Shown one piece after another: positions 53,906-64,000 of a DNA stretch of 64,000 bases. This DNA comes from Oncomelania hupensis (Eukaryota > Mollusca > Gastropoda > Littorinimorpha > Pomatiopsidae), in NCBI GenBank assembly GCA_036898135.1, contig CM072515.1, positions 46,981,145 through 47,045,144 of the forward strand. Direction: 5' to 3'. How positions within the stretch are numbered: position 1 is the first letter of the stretch; every line of letters starts with the position of its first letter. The position numbers were made by a program, and so were the translations under genes. The notes beneath the pieces are model-generated. The model was given only the letters and a program-made list of their open reading frames with translations. It was not told the DNA's origin and did not search any database.

Positions 53906-54052
53906 TCCTATCCTATCCTATACTATACTATCCCGTATCTCGAAGGTCGTTGGGGCACCACGGATGGTCGTTTAACCAGCGTACTCCATCTTTCTCTGTC
54001 TTCAGCAATCCTCACGGCATCGTTCAGTGTCAAGCCAGTCCATTCTCGATGA
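53906..54052 (-). mobile_element. Pentamer-tail LINE, very short 3' fragment
   Basis: Contains the last ORF2 codons (EWTGLTLNDAVRIAEDRERW on the minus strand) and a TATCC tail at 53907-53933. Confidence 0.8.
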
Positions 54053-54300
54053 TAATGTGGCAGTATAAATATGCGTTCAGTTGTACGAAATGTAGTTGTG
54101 ATGAATGTGGGCCGGTAAAAGAACGTATTATAGGCTTCACCATTTTTCATGTGTGTCTATACACACACAAACAAGCGGTGGGAGTGTAGGAGTGGAGAGA
54201 GAGAGAGAGAGAGAGAGGGGGGGAACGGGGAAGAGACGTTGAAGTCGTAATGTTAAAAATTAAAAGCCAACTAATACAGTTCATTAGACTTAGAGTGAGT

Positions 54301-54302
<2 letters not shown>

Positions 54303-54343
<41 letters not shown>
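54303..54343. repeat. (GACA)n microsatellite
   Basis: About nine perfect GACA units within a GA-rich region. Confidence 0.95.
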
Positions 54344-54344
<1 letters not shown>

Positions 54345-54699
54345 TCAGAGACAGGCAGACAAACTACACTCGCCAACTGTATCAATGAGGTCTACACCAT
54401 AATAAAACAGAACTTGGAGCACTCTTAAGTTACTTTACATGCGTTCTTAACTTGTGCTGTTATTGCCACAACTTTATAACCCGATATGCAGTAAAGCTAC
54501 ATTAGAGGCCAGGCAATAAAGCGCTGCACTTTCTCTATTACAATGTGTGGCATTAGCGACATGATAAGCCGCGCGCCTCGTGTTGCTGATAGACCCAGGT
54601 TCGATTCCCGCAGAGAAGAAAAGTAACAAGAAGACGGGTCGAAAGAGAAAAAGAGGGAGGAGGTTAACGACGAGGAAGTGTAAGAGGAGGAAGAATGAG

Positions 54700-54935
54700 G
54701 GGGGAGAGAGGAAGAAGAAGAAGAAGAAGGAGAAGAAGGAGGAGAAGAAGAAGAAGAAGAAGAAGAAGAAGAAGAAGAAGAAGAAGAAGAAGAAGAAGAA
54801 GAAGAAGAAGGAGAAGAAGGAGGAGAAGAAGAAGAAGAAGAAGGAGAAGGAGAAGAAGAAGAAGAAGAAGAAGAAGAACAACAACAACAACAACAACAAC
54901 AAAACAACAACAACAACAACAACAACAACAAAACG
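54700..54935. repeat. Compound (GAA)n-(AAC)n microsatellite
   Basis: About 55 GAA/GGA units (54714-54878) pass directly into AAC units (54879-54932). This is a long strand-asymmetric purine tract. The long Lys, Arg, Leu and Phe frames across it are artefacts. Confidence 0.95.
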
Positions 54936-55099
54936 GTATCAAAAAAGAAGAACAAAGAAGAAAAAATAAACAAGAAAAAAAGGTTTTCAAAGAAGTGTGA
55001 AGCAAAACAACAAGAAGAAGAAATTTCCCTGGAAGACTACATGAATCAACCTTCTCTGGCAGGCTATATAACACGTGTCGCATCAACAGCACCGTACAT

Positions 55100-55160
55100 C
55101 GTCCCCTATACGCTTATGTGTCCGGGGACGTTAATCTATTTTAACTAACTAACTAACTAA
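55100..55160 (+). mobile_element. Mini-retroposon copy 3 with AACT tail (10-12 bp TSD)
   Basis: Core GTCCCCTATACGCTTATGTG, then CCGGGGACGTTAATCTA and an AACT-repeat tail. ACAGCACCGTA occurs just before (about 55086-55096) and again directly after the tail (about 55160-55170). The copy stands alone in unrelated sequence. Confidence 0.75.
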
Positions 55161-55868
55161 CAGCACCGTAAGGAATCCGATTATTTCTTTGCAAAACACG
55201 CATATCAGGCTAAGAAGAAGAAAAAAAAAAGACAGGTACACTGAGGTGGCTCAGAAAGTCCAGGAAGCCGCCTGTAGATTTTTATCGATAAGTTTATTGT
55301 GGACTTCGGTTAGACGTCGAAAACACTGTACCGCAATCACACGTACATAACGACCAATGCCAAAGAAGTATGTGGTCTGACAGATTACTACCGAGAAGGG
55401 AGGCCAAGGGAGAGTTGATAGGGCCGGGATAGGAGGAAGTGTCGACCATAGAAGTTGGGCGGCGGTTTGGGTGTGGGGTGGGTTTGCATGAGGTTTTGTT
55501 TGGGTTGGGATAAATCTGCAATCATTTGAGTTACAAAGAAGTAGTGAGAGTGGAGAGTATGTAAGTGTTGGTGTATGTGGGTAGGACAGGGAGTGTGGAT
55601 GAAGGATGATTTGTATGAAACAATACTGCTTCATTCTTTCATTTAACGTCTTTTCACCCACGGGATTTTAGACTTGATGGGAGCAAGGGAAAATATTAAA
55701 TAAATAATGAATAGTCATAATGAAGGAAGAAAGGAATTAGACAAAATAAACAAAACTGAATCAAATAACCAAAATTGTAAAATAATTATAACTTATACAA
55801 ATGACGTCCAGTATCACTACAAAACAATGCTTGTAAATCGATCTTAATTCTAACTCATATTTTGTTAG

Positions 55869-55918
55869 TTAGTCATTGTTTATAGGGTCCAGCGGACCGC
55901 AAAGAGTCGAATCAGGAC
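55869..55918 (-). mobile_element. 3' tail fragment of the 0.6-kb retroposon/LINE family
   Basis: A minus-strand stem segment (complement of TCCGCTGGACCCTATAAAC) with a GACTAACTAAC-type tail. 5'-truncated. Confidence 0.65.
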
Positions 55919-55919
55919 C

Positions 55920-56880
55920 ATTATATCTCATATATAATATTCGATGTTCTGAATTTATGCATATTATATTAATATTCAATGTTCTGATTTTATGATTCAC
56001 AGAAAAAATCCACTAAACCTATTAATAATCTGTACTGAATCTGTCTTTTACAACAACAAAAAAACATCTAGTATGACTGTATATTAATGATTTTGCATTT
56101 GTTATCCAATAATTAGTATTTTTATCCTGAATATTTCGAATATGTTGTGCGATTGCACTGCACAAATAAATTATATGATTAATAGAAATTACTTTTTGAC
56201 AAATGCAAACAGCTTCCTTACAGTATTTTGTCCTCTACGAGTTCAAAGCAATACAATAACTGCTAAACTGATAATTGTCCACGATGAGTGTAACATTCCA
56301 TTAGATAATTTAATGAAAAGAACTTTAAAAAAAAATTGTTATCAATTATACTATATACTTCTTTTTTTTGTTGAGAATGGTATACCGAGCGGAATAACAA
56401 TACTTTCATTTTTTGCTCCTTTCTTTTTTGGGCAGTCATACCAACCCAGTCATTATGATCTAATCCGCTATGGGATGGTATCTAGCAAAATTGAACATTT
56501 GTTCCATATATGATTAAACAATGAATAAGATATTTAATTTCCTATATAATATCACATCTTTCTTTTATTATAATTTGAATCCAAAGTTTGTAAAACTGAT
56601 CTGGAGTCCATATAAAATAATATATTTAAAACGTCAGTGTGTAAAATAATTATTTTATTCAATGCCATAAGTATAGCAAAAAGTTCTGCAGTAATTATTG
56701 AATGCCCTTTCCCTAAGAAATGAGGCTCGTTAACATTTAAAGCAGGTATACCATACTGTGCTTCTGTTCCACCTGATTCTAAAACAGAACCATCAGTATA
56801 AATGTGTAAGTAAGAATAATATTTTTCATAGTCGTTCCTTTGCTTCTGTTGAGTTGACAGAGTTGAAATATACTAAGTAC
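55920..56880 (-). mobile_element. LINE fragment with an RNase H domain
   Basis: The minus strand reads YTDGSVLESGGTEAQYG (first catalytic Asp near 56793), HSIITAELFAILMALNKI (catalytic Glu) and FYMDSRSVLQTLDSN (next Asp). After a frameshift it reads VQFC-stop-IPSHSGLDHND, equivalent to the WIPSH motif. This is the RNase H of an I-like or R1-like non-LTR element, distinct from the RNase H-less LINE families seen elsewhere in the window. Confidence 0.72.
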
Positions 56881-57007
56881 TCTGAATTAAGAAAACAGAA
56901 AAACGGCATTTTATTAGCAAATTAGAAACAATACTAAACCATTAGTCTTCAATTTCAAAGACGGCGTGTCCATTGTGTAGCTCTGCGTGTACGTCACAGA
57001 CAGGAGA

Positions 57008-57010
<3 letters not shown>

Positions 57011-57092
<82 letters not shown>
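57011..57092. repeat. (GA)n microsatellite
   Basis: About 40 GA units. Confidence 0.95.
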
Positions 57093-57093
<1 letters not shown>

Positions 57094-58060
57094 CATTTCA
57101 CAAGTCACGCGATCAAGGAACCATGCTAGCAGCGTGTACAGCATCCAACCACGAGGAACTGTTCATTTATATAGTCAAAGCAAAGAGCTTATGATAGTCG
57201 TGAGTGAGCTTACGACAACTTGGAGTTTTGAGTGCAGTGTACAATCTGTCTTATTACGTCTGAAGGAGTTGTGCACTCGACGCTAGTCTGCTTAAAGATT
57301 GTGAAAGCCACAGTTTCACTCATATTTCCAGAAGAAGAAAAAAATGCAGGAATCGGGGACCCGATTTTAAAACAGCATTAACGTGACATATAATATGTAG
57401 TAGTGATGAAACTGGAGTGATCAACATAGGTGTGCGAATTATAACTGATCTTTGTAGCTGTATAATTGGACAGATGCGCAATATAAGTTTTATTTGTTCG
57501 TTTGCTGGTTTAAGGATTCTGCCAGTTTTCATGTGACTGTACTTCAGTAGAACGGCAAGCAAGTAGTACAGTTATTTCCTATTTGTATGACCCGAGGTAT
57601 TTCAACTAATTTCTTTTGCTTAGGACGTTTTTTTTTTTTTTTTTTTTTTGTCTAAATAAAGAAATGCGTAGCCAAAGCAAACGTTTTTCAGGGCGTTTAG
57701 ATAAGAATATAAAAGTTGCATGAAACTTCAATTAAGAACTTTTTGTACCTTGGGATACAGTGGCATTTAGTTACCCCGGCGATGGCGATTGACTGATTTG
57801 AATGTTATAAGCTGCGAAAATGCCGTATTATTATATGATGATCAATGCAAGTTTGTTTTTGCTTTTCGCACAACTTTTACGATGTTGTTCCTTGTCTTGT
57901 GACAATTTAGTTTGAATATAGTTCTACATTTTTCGGTGTAAAATATTACTACTACATGTTATGGCCATATAACTCATACTACTTTTTCTGTCCTCGGTGT
58001 AACACCTACACTACTTTCTTGTTGCTGTTGTAGTTTTCGTTATTATTGTTTTATTGTTTT
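57093..58060. other. Spacer, nothing recognised
   Basis: AT-rich, with a T run at 57629-57649. No gene or repeat family was recognised. Confidence 0.4.
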
Positions 58061-58062
58061 AT

Positions 58063-58135
58063 TTCTTCTTCTTCTTCTTCTTCTTCTTCTTCTTCTTCTT
58101 CTTCTTCTTCTTCTTCTTCTTCTTCTTCTTCTTCT

Positions 58136-58168
<33 letters not shown>
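58063..58168. repeat. Compound (CTT)n-(TGC)n microsatellite
   Basis: About 26 CTT units followed by nine TGC units, ending exactly at the 5' flank of retroposon copy F. Confidence 0.95.
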
Positions 58169-58177
58169 CAGTTCTAT

Positions 58178-58803
58178 CCCCACGTTCCGGGGTTCCTGTA
58201 TAAATAGTATCCTCACCTTGTGAAAATTTGTTAAGTCCCCTATACGCTAATGTGTCCGGGGACGGTAATCTACCCACTGAACTGAACTGAAAATTTGTTG
58301 CTATAAATTCCTACTGTTGCTGTCTTTCTCCTTTGTTCTTTCTCGTTTTTACTTTGTTCTATCAATGTACTATCTTCTTCGCTAGACCAGTCACCTAAAT
58401 TTTTTCTTGAAAACTCTCCCCAAACCCCTGATTTGTGTATGGGGTCTGTTAGGTCAGCTTGAGGATATTGGACGCTTTCTGCCAAATGGTCACTAGGGCT
58501 TTCTATGGTACTATTATTTAGAAATGTAGGCATTTTGTATGTTTGCGTTTTATTAACATTTTATAATGATGTTTATATTCTATTTTGTTTTTTGTAAACG
58601 GGGTTTGATAAATTAGAGTACAGCCTCAGCGTCAATGTCTTTATTGTAAAGTGACCGGCAGGTAGAGCTTCCCAGTGTTACCATTAGGGTTGTTTCAGCA
58701 GATCTTTTATACGGAACACGGGTGAGTTCTCTTTCAAACCAAGTTGTGGTCCCGATTCGGCTCTTTGCAGTCCGCTGGGCCCTACAAACAATGACTAACT
58801 AAC
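58178..58803 (+). mobile_element. 0.6-kb retroposon family, copy F (10-bp TSD), with nested mini-retroposon
   Basis: TCAGTTCTAT (58168-58177) and TCAATTCTAT (58804-58813) flank the copy. The tail is ACTAACTAAC. A mini-retroposon is nested at 58233-58290, with GAAAATTTGTT on both sides of it. Confidence 0.85.
58233..58290 (+). mobile_element. Mini-retroposon copy 4, nested in copy F
   Basis: Core GTCCCCTATACGCTAATGTG and CCGGGGACGGTAATCTA, with a GAACT-type tail. GAAAATTTGTT before (about 58220-58230) and after (about 58288-58298) is an 11-bp duplication. Confidence 0.75.
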
Positions 58804-58989
58804 TCAATTCTATTAAAGTACAAGTGTGTAGTCCTAGTTTTGTTTTGTTCTTTTTAAAAAAAAAAGAAGGTAAAGGTGCCTCCGTAACCTTTTGGTCGTT
58901 GGGAGGGAAAACTTTGGGACCTCCACTCCCTTTTCTCTAGGCCAGCTTAACCACTCTCTCTTGCTGCTTTACCTTATCCGGTTTTAAAC

Positions 58990-58991
58990 AG

Positions 58992-59085
<94 letters not shown>
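58990..59085. repeat. (AAT)n microsatellite
   Basis: About 31 AAT units. It is located at the 3' end of the minus-strand L2-like LINE and may have grown from its tail. Confidence 0.95.
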
Positions 59086-59088
<3 letters not shown>

Positions 59089-59224
59089 ATGGTACTTATA
59101 TCGCGCAAATCTCACATTGTGACTCATTGCGCACCCACTTGCATTCATCCATTGTACATCCTGTCATTACAACACATATGGCATAATATTACAATAAAAT
59201 AAAAACAACAATAATAATTATTAT

Positions 59225-59690
59225 TATTATTTGAATGCAAGCTTGAACAGATACGTTTTCAGTTGCGATTTGAATGTCACCAAGTCCAAGTCCGGTGCGC
59301 CTCTCATGTTTGCCGGCAGCGAATTCCAGAGAGTAGGCGCAGCAAAAGAAAATGCACGTTCTCCGAAAGTTTTCATATTTTGGCGTGGCGCTGTCAAAAG
59401 ACCTTTAGACGAAGAACGTATTGCCCGAGTTGGTTTATAGGCTACAAGTGCATTGGCTAGGTAGGATGGTAGTGTGCCTTCAAAGAACCGAAAAGCCAAA
59501 ATGCAGACCTTGAATTGAATGCGAAACTTCACCGGCAGCCAGTGAAGCTTGCATAATAAGGGAGTGGTGTGATCCCTTTTCTTCCGTTTCAAAATAAGAA
59601 GCGCTGCGTTGATCCAGGTACCCATTAAAAGCTGGGTGGACTGGAGTGTGTCATGCGCTTGTTTCAAACTTTTGTGTGTGTGTGATCGTT
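59225..59690 (-). mobile_element. L2-like LINE C-terminus
   Basis: The minus strand reads RDHTTPLLCKLHWLPVKFRI, LAFRFFEGTLPSYLANAL, FSFAAPTLWNSLPANMR and FKSQLKTYLFKLAFK-stop, an open frame of about 110 residues of ORF2. It is joined upstream to a 5S-like segment. Confidence 0.85.
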
Positions 59691-59822
59691 TGGTGGTTGC
59701 CATCCAAGCACGGTCACCTGTCCAAGTACTAACCACTCCCGACGTTGCTTAACACGAAACATTACTAGCGTGCGCCCAGGCAAGCCACTACACTGCTGCG
59801 CCACCCCAGCACAGGTTAAATA
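59690..59822 (-). mobile_element. 5S rRNA-derived SINE head fused to an L2-like LINE fragment
   Basis: The minus strand contains GTCGGGAGTGGTTAGTACTT followed by GGACAGGTGACC, strongly resembling the internal-promoter half of 5S rRNA. It is not a 5S gene, because the rest of the 120-nt gene is not present. Its 3' side runs into the LINE ORF2 fragment. Confidence 0.7.
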
Positions 59823-60472
59823 CAGGCCCAAATCCTTTGTTTAGGCATCACTGTCTGTATTAAGACTGTTCATGTAGTCGCAGTGATAACGGCCCTACAA
59901 CCACCAAAGACGCCTAGATCACACTTTGATTTTAACCACGCTGGAATGTTTAATATCTTTTCTTCCAACTGCCTAAACGCTGCTAACAGTACTGTTCTCT
60001 TACTCACACGATATTGAATGTTAACGGACGCGTGCTCATACACGCTCGTGCACACAGGCGCACGCACGCACGCACTCTTACATAAACACATACACACGCA
60101 TATATATCAAAATAACGAGAACAACCCTCTTCAACATTTCAGGAGTCCTATTTCTACCTAGTTAAAACAAGCAGCGTCTCCAAGTCTCAAAGACAGTAAT
60201 CTGCTTCTGGACTGATCTGTTGCAGCTGCAAAGTTTTGAAACAATTTGCCTTAAAATATAAACAGTAGAAGTAAAAGAAGCAATATAGCACAAGGAAACA
60301 ACGCAACATAACAAGTTTTGATCATTATTTTGACTTAAGAGATCAATAACACAATCGATCATCAGAGTTTACTGAAGTGGCTTGAAGAACAATTTCGTGG
60401 CAAATTCCAGTGACTTGGAACGACATTTTTAGTACAAAGGGGAAGATTCCTGGCAAACTCGAGCTGTAAATC

Positions 60473-60569
60473 ATGGCTGCGCCGTGGGTGGAGGAGGGTA
60501 CCCTTGCTGACCTGAAGAGCAGACTGGACAAACTACGAGTTGACCAGTCCAGACAAAAGGTGCTCGATG
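60473..60569 (+). CDS. Candidate first coding exon of an unrecognised gene
   Basis: An ATG with good context (AATCATGGCTGCG) opens 32 codons beginning MAAPWVEEGTLADLKSRLDK, followed by a strong donor (G|GTGAGT, donor at 60570). Codon use and the helical, charged composition (a probable coiled coil) differ from the repeats around it. Phase is 1 at the donor. I did not recognise the protein. No convincing second exon was found before the window end; the acceptor near 60899 leads to an immediate stop in this phase. Confidence 0.45.
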
Positions 60570-60673
60570 GTGAGTTACATGGTAATAGCGGTAACTGTTG
60601 TCTTCGTTGTCGTCGTCGTTGTTGCTGTCGTCGCAAGTAGCGTTGTTGTTTCGTCATCGTGAATTGTTATGAA

Positions 60674-60792
60674 TCATCATCATCATAATCATCATCATCA
60701 TGATGAATCATCATCATCATGAATCATCATCATCATGATGAATCATCATCATCATCATAATCCTCATCATCGTCATCATCATAATCATCCTA
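60674..60792. repeat. (ATC)n-rich microsatellite
   Basis: Irregular ATC/CATGATGAAT units. Confidence 0.9.
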
Positions 60793-61479
60793 TGTGGCGT
60801 TATCGTCGTGGCTGTCCATTATTTTCTCCCTTTACAGCTTATTCATATATTCGTTTTTTAATTCTTCAGGAAACGTGAATGCATATTATTTTCATTGTAG
60901 AATGAACCAAGTGAAGGTGTTCCCGGTGTAAGGAGCCGACAGTTTAAGCGCAAATCCAAGAAACCCGTAATGACGCCAATTTCATGTTGCTAACTTGCCT
61001 TATCTACTCAACATTAAAGTTTTAAGCAAACAATGATGGGTAAGCGAACACGATATACAAACAATTAAAAGGATTGGCATAAATCGCAGCGTATTAGGAC
61101 ACTTCCTTGTTCAGAGAGTTTTATTCAACTCGTGTTTTCATTTCACGAGTTATACAATCACCGCTACGAAGTCTCTTCAATGTAATTGCCTCTTCCAATT
61201 ATTTACAGGATTTCTCAACTCAAATGACGACATACTTCTCTTCCCATGTTTACTGTTTTACAAATTGTTCGTCTTTCTTGTTACATCGGAGTTCTTCCGT
61301 ATTGACTTAATTCGTCTTGATCGTCGTTACTATAATTTCATGGTATGTAAAACGATGCTCCTGAGCGACAGAGAAAACTTGATCATTTCTCAGTTGGACT
61401 ACGCGGGTTGCTTTCTCAGCAAAAGCTTGGCAGCCGCTGGGCAGCGACATTCTGGACCAGAGAAAATAAGACGCAGTAC

Positions 61480-61968
61480 ATACAGGGATAAGATAAGGCT
61501 GCTGCGCTCCCTTGTCATCTCCATCTTCCTATACGCTTGCGAAACATGGACCCTCACAGCAGACCTACAACGAAGAATACAACGCATGGAGATGAGGTGC
61601 TACAGAAGACTTCTGGGCATTTCCTATACCCAGCACATCACCAACGACGATCACACCATCACACAAGCCATTGGACAACACGATGACATGCTCACAGTGG
61701 TGAAGAAACGGAAACTCCGATGGTATGGCCACGTCACCAGAGCATCAGGCCTTGCAAAGACAACCCTGCAAGGCACGGTGCAAGGAGGCAGAAGAAGATG
61801 GAGAGAGAGAGAAAGAGGTGGGAAGACAACATTCGAGAATGGACTGGCTTGACACTGAGCGAAGCCATGAGGGTTGCTGAAGACAGAGGAAAATGGAGTA
61901 CGCTGGTTAAACGATCATCTGTGGTGCCTCAACGACCTTCGAGTTACGGGATAGGATAGGATAGGACT
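61480..61968 (+). mobile_element. Pentamer-tail LINE, best-preserved C-terminal copy
   Basis: The plus strand reads KIRLLRSLVISIFLYACETW, RRIQRMEMRCYRRLLGISYT and VVKKRKLRWYGHVTRASGLA. A GA insertion (61800-61816) shifts the frame to WEDNIREWTGLTLSEAMRVA and SSVVPQRPSSYGIG-stop. The tail is GGATAGGATAGGATAGGA. It is 5'-truncated. Confidence 0.88.
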
Positions 61969-61974
61969 TGCAAG

Positions 61975-62198
61975 TGCATGTTTTTGTGTCTAGGACTCAC
62001 CCGTCGAAGACACGAGCGTCAGAATCCTATTTCGTGCTATGGAAAGCATGTTTGCGTAAACTATACTTTGATTTATACCGTCATCCGACATAGTATGAGC
62101 ACTGCGCTGTCTGAGCACCAGGGTCAAATTATGGGTGGTCACCCCACCAAGTACTGACCTTAGCCATCATTTCCACCATTCGACCACCGCGGACCTCC
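61975..62198 (-). mobile_element. tRNA-SINE fragment
   Basis: Family body (ACGAGCGTCAGAATCC near 62011) and a decayed head near 62160-62195 with TGGTCGAATGG. It directly follows the LINE tail. Confidence 0.6.
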
Positions 62199-62199
62199 C

Positions 62200-62288
62200 C
62201 CCCACACTCCCCCTCACCCTCCCCTCCCACCCTCCCCTCTCATCCTCCCCTCTCATCCTCCCCCCCCCCACTCTCACCCCCCCCCAAG
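62200..62288. repeat. C-rich simple sequence
   Basis: Irregular (CCCCTCCCAT)-type units and C runs. Confidence 0.9.
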
Positions 62289-62692
62289 TATTTGGTTTAG
62301 AAATAATAATACATTATTTGCAAATCATTAGAGGGTATCGCAGGCCAAAGAAATGTTTACAATATCGGACTTCCGTATTCAAAATGTTTTATTTAATCGT
62401 CATTCATACTGTACTTCACCGCAATGAAAAGTGATCATGGATGTGCGGACATCATTAAACTGTCTGGTTTGATTTATTGTGTCTGCTAATTTATTGATTT
62501 CGGCAAATTATATGAGGGATATAGTTTTAAGATCAATTCGGTCGTGATGGGTTTGAAAAGGTAGTTAAAACCTTCATTGGGAATAGCAGTACAGTAGCCT
62601 GTCTCTATTGTTTTAGGACTTCTAAGCTAATGATATCTGCAAACCACTTAGGAGATTTTTTAGCAATGTGTTTTAAACAAGGGTATACTTAC

Positions 62693-63127
62693 TTATTTAG
62701 AGAGCTCAATCAATATAATCAATGTTACTTTCCTCATAGCTGATTCAATCGGTGTAGACCAACAGACGAAGTGATTAATTACGAAAGATCTGTTCCTTTC
62801 TAATGGGAAAATCATCTCTGCAAATTGTTTAAAGGATTTCCACAAAACGAGAGATTTTAAAATGGGTGCTACAGTTACAAGCATACATGCATGAATGTAA
62901 TTAAACAGAAAAAAGTTTATCGTTGCTATCTTACGGCAATTATACATACACGGAGGATATCGGATACCAAAAGGTTTTAAATGTCCTTGGTTTGCTTTGA
63001 GTTTCCCACTCGTAACTCTCTGTTGAAGAGGAATTGTGCATGTTATTTCATTCTCTAACTGTACCTGTGTGTTTCTTTCACTACCAAGTGGAATAATTTG
63101 GTTTCTAGACCCTAACAGGGACCCCAA
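62693..63127 (-). other. Unrecognised 144-codon open frame
   Basis: An open frame in AT-rich sequence with hydrophobic stretches near its middle (INFFLFNYIHACMLVTVAPI). I see no family motif and no splice context. It may be chance or a transposon remnant. Confidence 0.15.
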
Positions 63128-63692
63128 AGCACTTTAGAAAAAAAAATCCTGCCTTGTTTGTGTGGATAACCTTTCTTCTCCCCCTCCATCCTCCCTCCCC
63201 CACCATGGCGCTGATTGGGAGCTTAATTCTTGCCTAGATTAAACGATTTAGATAACCCATACACCCTTATCGAACGCCCAGAGTGCACTGCAACGCGCCC
63301 TTTTGATCGCTTAATCTTCCATTCATGCTTTATAGCCAGACAGCTCTACCACAAACCTTTGGGAGACCAATTTTGCAGGACTGTTTATTTCAATGTAAGG
63401 GATAGGTTTTAGGTGCTGGGATAGGTTGGGTAAGTTGTTATTTCACAGCAGTGGGAACGAGGTAGGATAACGGTATGGTCATAAGGGGGAAAAGCCATTT
63501 AGGGCTAGGGGTCAGCTTCATGGAGTTAGGTGTGACCCGGGGATGGGTTGGGTAAAGGGAGTTGTGACTAAATAACAGTAAGGTCAAAGGTATATATGTT
63601 TTATTGTAACCTATCGGTCGTATGGGAGACAGGTGATAGAGATTTCTTTTCTCAGGGGCAGCTTTAAGTACATATAGGTGGAGTAAGGGCGT

Positions 63693-63757
63693 TTTGTAAT
63701 CAATTGCTCTTTGCAGTCCGCTGTACCCTGTAAGCAATGAATAACTAAACTAAACTT
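63693..63757 (+). mobile_element. 3' tail fragment of the 0.6-kb retroposon/LINE family
   Basis: Only the CAGTCCGCTGTACCCTGTAA stem and an ACTAAACT tail are present. TTGTAAT occurs on both sides, consistent with a short target duplication. Confidence 0.65.
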
Positions 63758-64000
63758 GTAATGAAATAACATCAAGGTAAAGGTAACTGTTTGGTTGGTG
63801 ACCTATCTGTCGTAGGGGATGTTAGGGACCTCACTTGTTCAGGACCAGCTTCACGTTTACAGTGTCCACCTCCTTTCCTACTTTATAACTTCTCCGGTTC
63901 TCAGAGAGAGCCAAGTACCCATAATTACCCAGTAATAGCTTCATAATGGGTGCTTGTTGTGTGTTGAAGTTTAGTTTTTCTAGTCGTTTAATTTTACCCA

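Noticed and set aside
54474..55092. Long overlapping open frames of Lys, Arg, Leu, Phe or Ser
   Set aside because: They are translations of the GAA/AAC microsatellite in all frames.
56142..56513. 123-residue plus-strand frame in AT-rich sequence
   Set aside because: It lies antisense to the RNase H-containing LINE fragment and shows no motif of its own.
59720..59810. 5S rRNA gene
   Set aside because: Only the internal promoter half is recognisable; the 5' and 3' ends of a 120-nt gene are missing.

Overview
The window reads as nuclear DNA of an intron-rich animal. It is most likely a marine invertebrate of the lophotrochozoan type and perhaps a mollusc; this is inference from gene content and repeat style, and no species is claimed. 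Protein-coding exons occupy only a few percent of the 64 kb. Most of the rest is dispersed retroposons, small DNA transposons and long microsatellites.

Three protein-coding genes can be reconstructed, with matching splice phases in the two multi-exon ones. (1) A Werner-type 3'-5' exonuclease (WRNexo-like, minus strand, 2537-3418) is encoded in one coding exon. (2) The splicing factor SYF2 (plus strand, 4506-12546) has seven exons and encodes 243 aa, the length of human SYF2. It is divergent from the exonuclease gene, and a foldback repeat lies between them. (3) A zinc-finger/vWA protein of the circularly permutated Ras protein 1-like family (plus strand, 22891-43276) has seventeen exons and encodes 873 aa. 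A minus-strand terminal exon resembling its last exon lies about 0.6 kb beyond its stop and may mark a tail-to-tail paralogue. A candidate first exon of an unrecognised gene lies at 60473-60569 and would continue past the window.

Layout: 1-1.6 kb nested retroposons; 2.5-12.6 kb exonuclease and SYF2 genes with LINE, SINE and hAT-like insertions; 12.8-13.4 kb hAT-like element just after SYF2; 14.0-16.8 kb an internally deleted LTR retrotransposon; 17-19.1 kb a satellite-like region with TA tracts, a long palindrome and TTAGGG-type repeats; 19.1-22.3 kb LINE fragments and microsatellites; 22.9-43.3 kb the vWA gene, whose introns hold nested LINE/hAT insertions; 43.9-64 kb mostly retroposons.

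The mobile fraction shows several coherent systems. Five small hAT-like elements have CAG...CTG ends; four carry 6-bp and one carries 5-bp target duplications. A roughly 0.6-kb retroposon family shares its 3' tail with an L2-like LINE in the same window, and several copies have 9-11 bp target duplications. A very short retroposon of about 40 bp plus tail, built around a GTCCCC/GGGGAC stem, occurs four times with its own target duplications.
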